Assembly (NCBI GenBank): GCA_963717695.1
Contig: CAVQWR010000001.1
Coordinates: forward strand, 620,001-684,000
DNA length: 64,000 nt
Origin: CAIWHR01 sp963717695
GTDB taxonomy: Bacteria; Pseudomonadota; Gammaproteobacteria; Burkholderiales; Casimicrobiaceae
Reading direction: 5' to 3'
The notes beneath the pieces were generated by a model. That model saw only the letters and a list, made by a program, of their open reading frames with translations, searched no databases and had not been told where the DNA came from. Below are positions 63,037 through 64,000 of this stretch, one piece after another. The position numbers were made by a program, and so were the translations under genes. Numbering within the stretch: the first letter of the stretch is position 1; each line of letters starts with the position of its first letter.

Positions 63037-63602
63037 TGGCCGAGGCGCGCGGAAGATTATTTCGATGCGCCAGGAATCATCCCCGCCGCAATTGCGGCGC
63101 CGGTGGTTCGGCGCCTTGCGGGGGCCCCGATGGTCGGGGCATCAGCCGGCCGTGGCATCCAGAATCGATCGGCCGCCGGTTTTTTCGCTTCACCGTCCGG
63201 GCGTTGCCCCCCGGAGAAGTAGCGATGGTAATGGAAGAGCGCAGTCTCCGCACCCGGCTTGCGGCCGGTTCGAAGCGGCGCATTGCGCGGCGCACCTGGC
63301 GAAGAATTCCGCGTTCGGCTCCAAGTCGGCGACCAACGTCGCGACGCAGGAACCGAAGGCTCGATCGCTTCAACGCGACACCGAATACCGCATAACGAGA
63401 TGACACCGCTCCGGCACTTCCGGAGCCGACACCCTGATGACCCGAACTCGCGTCCATCACGTCCTCGTCCGCCCGCAGCCACCGCTGCCGGCGCAGCGGT
63501 CTTCGCCCTCGCCCGCCGCACGATAGCGTCACGCCGCGCGCATCGCGCGGCGCCCGTTTCGCCCCACCGCACGCCCGGCCGGACCCGCGCCGGGAAAAAT
63601 TC
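63037..63602 (+). promoter_or_regulatory. Long structured 5' leader of rne
   Basis: No gene is supported in these 566 nt. RNase E mRNAs typically have long leaders that the enzyme itself cleaves for feedback control. Visible structures: hairpin GCCCCGA-TGG-TCGGGGC (63124-63140), then a larger stem-loop running into six T (63180-63185). Short open frames here have no family-like product. Confidence 0.55.
63145..63185 (+). terminator. Attenuator-like hairpin with U-tract in the rne leader
   Basis: GCCGGCCG (63145-63152) pairs with CGGCCGCCGG (63170-63179) through the GGCCG/CGGCC core and outer CC/GG bases, and is directly followed by TTTTTT. Placed about 120 nt after the predicted rne start, it could end part of the transcripts early. 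Confidence 0.5.
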
Positions 63603-64000
63603 ATGAAACGCATGCTGTTCAACGCCACCCAGGCGGAGGAACTCCGGGTGGCGATCGTCGATGGCCAGAAGCTCGTCGACCTCGACATCGAGTCCGCAAG
63701 CAAGGAACAACGCAAGAGCAACATCTACAAGGCGGTCATCACCCGCGTCGAACCGAGCCTCGAAGCGTGCTTCGTCGACTACGGCGCCGAGCGCCACGGC
63801 TTCCTGCCAGTCAAGGAAATTGCGCGCCAGTACGTGAAGGGAGCGCGCGGCGACGACGGCGAAGGCGGCGGACGAATCCAGGACCACCTCCGCGAGGGGA
63901 TGGAGCTGATCGTCCAGGTGGACAAGGACGAGCGCGGCAACAAGGGCGCGGCCCTCACCACCTACATCTCGCTGGCGGGACGCTACCTCGTCCTGATGCC
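63603..64000 (+). CDS. rne: Ribonuclease E, N-terminal part
   Basis: The first 132 codons of the endonuclease that initiates mRNA decay and rRNA/tRNA processing. The start MKRMLFNATQAEELRVAIVD is diagnostic for RNase E/G. The S1 RNA-binding domain follows (SNIYKAVITRVEPSLEACFV, YGAERHGFLPVKEIA, a GlyAsp-rich insert, then QVDKDERGNKGAALTTYISL). The gene runs off the right edge, so the catalytic site and scaffold are not seen. Context with rluC divergent matches other proteobacteria and favours rne over rng. Confidence 0.96.
   Translation, partial: MKRMLFNATQAEELRVAIVDGQKLVDLDIESASKEQRKSNIYKAVITRVEPSLEACFVDYGAERHGFLPVKEIARQYVKGARGDDGEGGGRIQDHLREGMELIVQVDKDERGNKGAALTTYISLAGRYLVLM

Noticed and set aside
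63259..63606. Open frames in the rne leader
   Set aside because: Low-complexity Arg/Pro/Ala products without ribosome sites; more consistent with an untranslated leader.

Overview
The window is high-GC, densely coded chromosome with a betaproteobacterial gene order, probably Burkholderiales-like or a related environmental lineage. The evidence is the runs dnaX-ybaB-recR next to ffs, ftsK-lolA and rarA-serS, glnE-ilvE-zinc-finger-waaF, site-2 protease-trpS-scpA-scpB-rluB, rluC opposite rne, and a livM-livG permease/ATPase fusion. No phage, transposase, CRISPR array, tRNA or rRNA was seen. About 55 protein genes, one structural RNA and several decayed or frame-broken genes are supported.

Layout. 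1-3.5 kb: a TRAP substrate-binding protein of the keto/hydroxy-acid type (with the first codons of its small permease) diverges from an L-lactate permease, so both probably import lactate-like acids. 3.5-6.6 kb: recR, ybaB, dnaX and the 4.5S signal recognition RNA. 6.8-10.5 kb: lytic transglycosylase MltF, then a secreted, motif-altered creatininase-family protein paired with a secreted beta-propeller. 10.5-13.2 kb: serS and rarA. 13.2-21.9 kb: a block in which every product is secreted or membrane-bound (GDPD, CPBP protease, a duplicated-domain protein, a decayed outer-membrane barrel, AI-2E-type permease, SYLF protein, DUF2092 protein, Gly/Asn-rich protein, exported beta-carbonic anhydrase, PAP2 protein). 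It lies exactly between halves of what is usually one ftsK-lolA-rarA-serS cluster. 21.9-26.5 kb: lolA, a small exported protein and ftsK, divergent from trxB.

26.5-39.8 kb: an Smr protein; maoC-like, nitrilase (Nit) and the giant AsmA-like yhdP in one minus-strand unit; then glnE, ilvE, a CHCC zinc-finger protein, waaF (frame-broken), an NTF2-like protein, and tldD convergent. 39.9-45.1 kb: a branched-chain amino-acid-type ABC importer (livF, livMG fusion, livH, livJ). 45.3-47.8 kb: mscL, P-II protein, NAD synthetase. 47.8-51.3 kb: a plus-strand group of two acyltransferase-like proteins, an enoyl-CoA isomerase-like protein and a frame-broken SDR. 51.4-57.4 kb: rluB, scpB, scpA, trpS, site-2 protease and a YrdC/Sua5-type protein. 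57.5-61.3 kb: a CysB-type regulator, an MFS exporter, a DUF192 protein and a LuxR-type quorum regulator broken by a frameshift. 61.4-64 kb: a HAD phosphatase and rluC, divergent from rne, whose leader is about 580 nt with hairpins.

Points of note: (1) the envelope-protein block splitting ftsK-lolA from rarA-serS; (2) a dispersed repeat found between genes of two unrelated minus-strand operons (42.58 and 54.58 kb); (3) five single-base frame breaks in three otherwise intact genes, all in the insertion direction, which may be assembly error or recent decay; (4) the secreted creatininase-like/beta-propeller pair. I see no clear defence system, biosynthetic cluster or mobile island.
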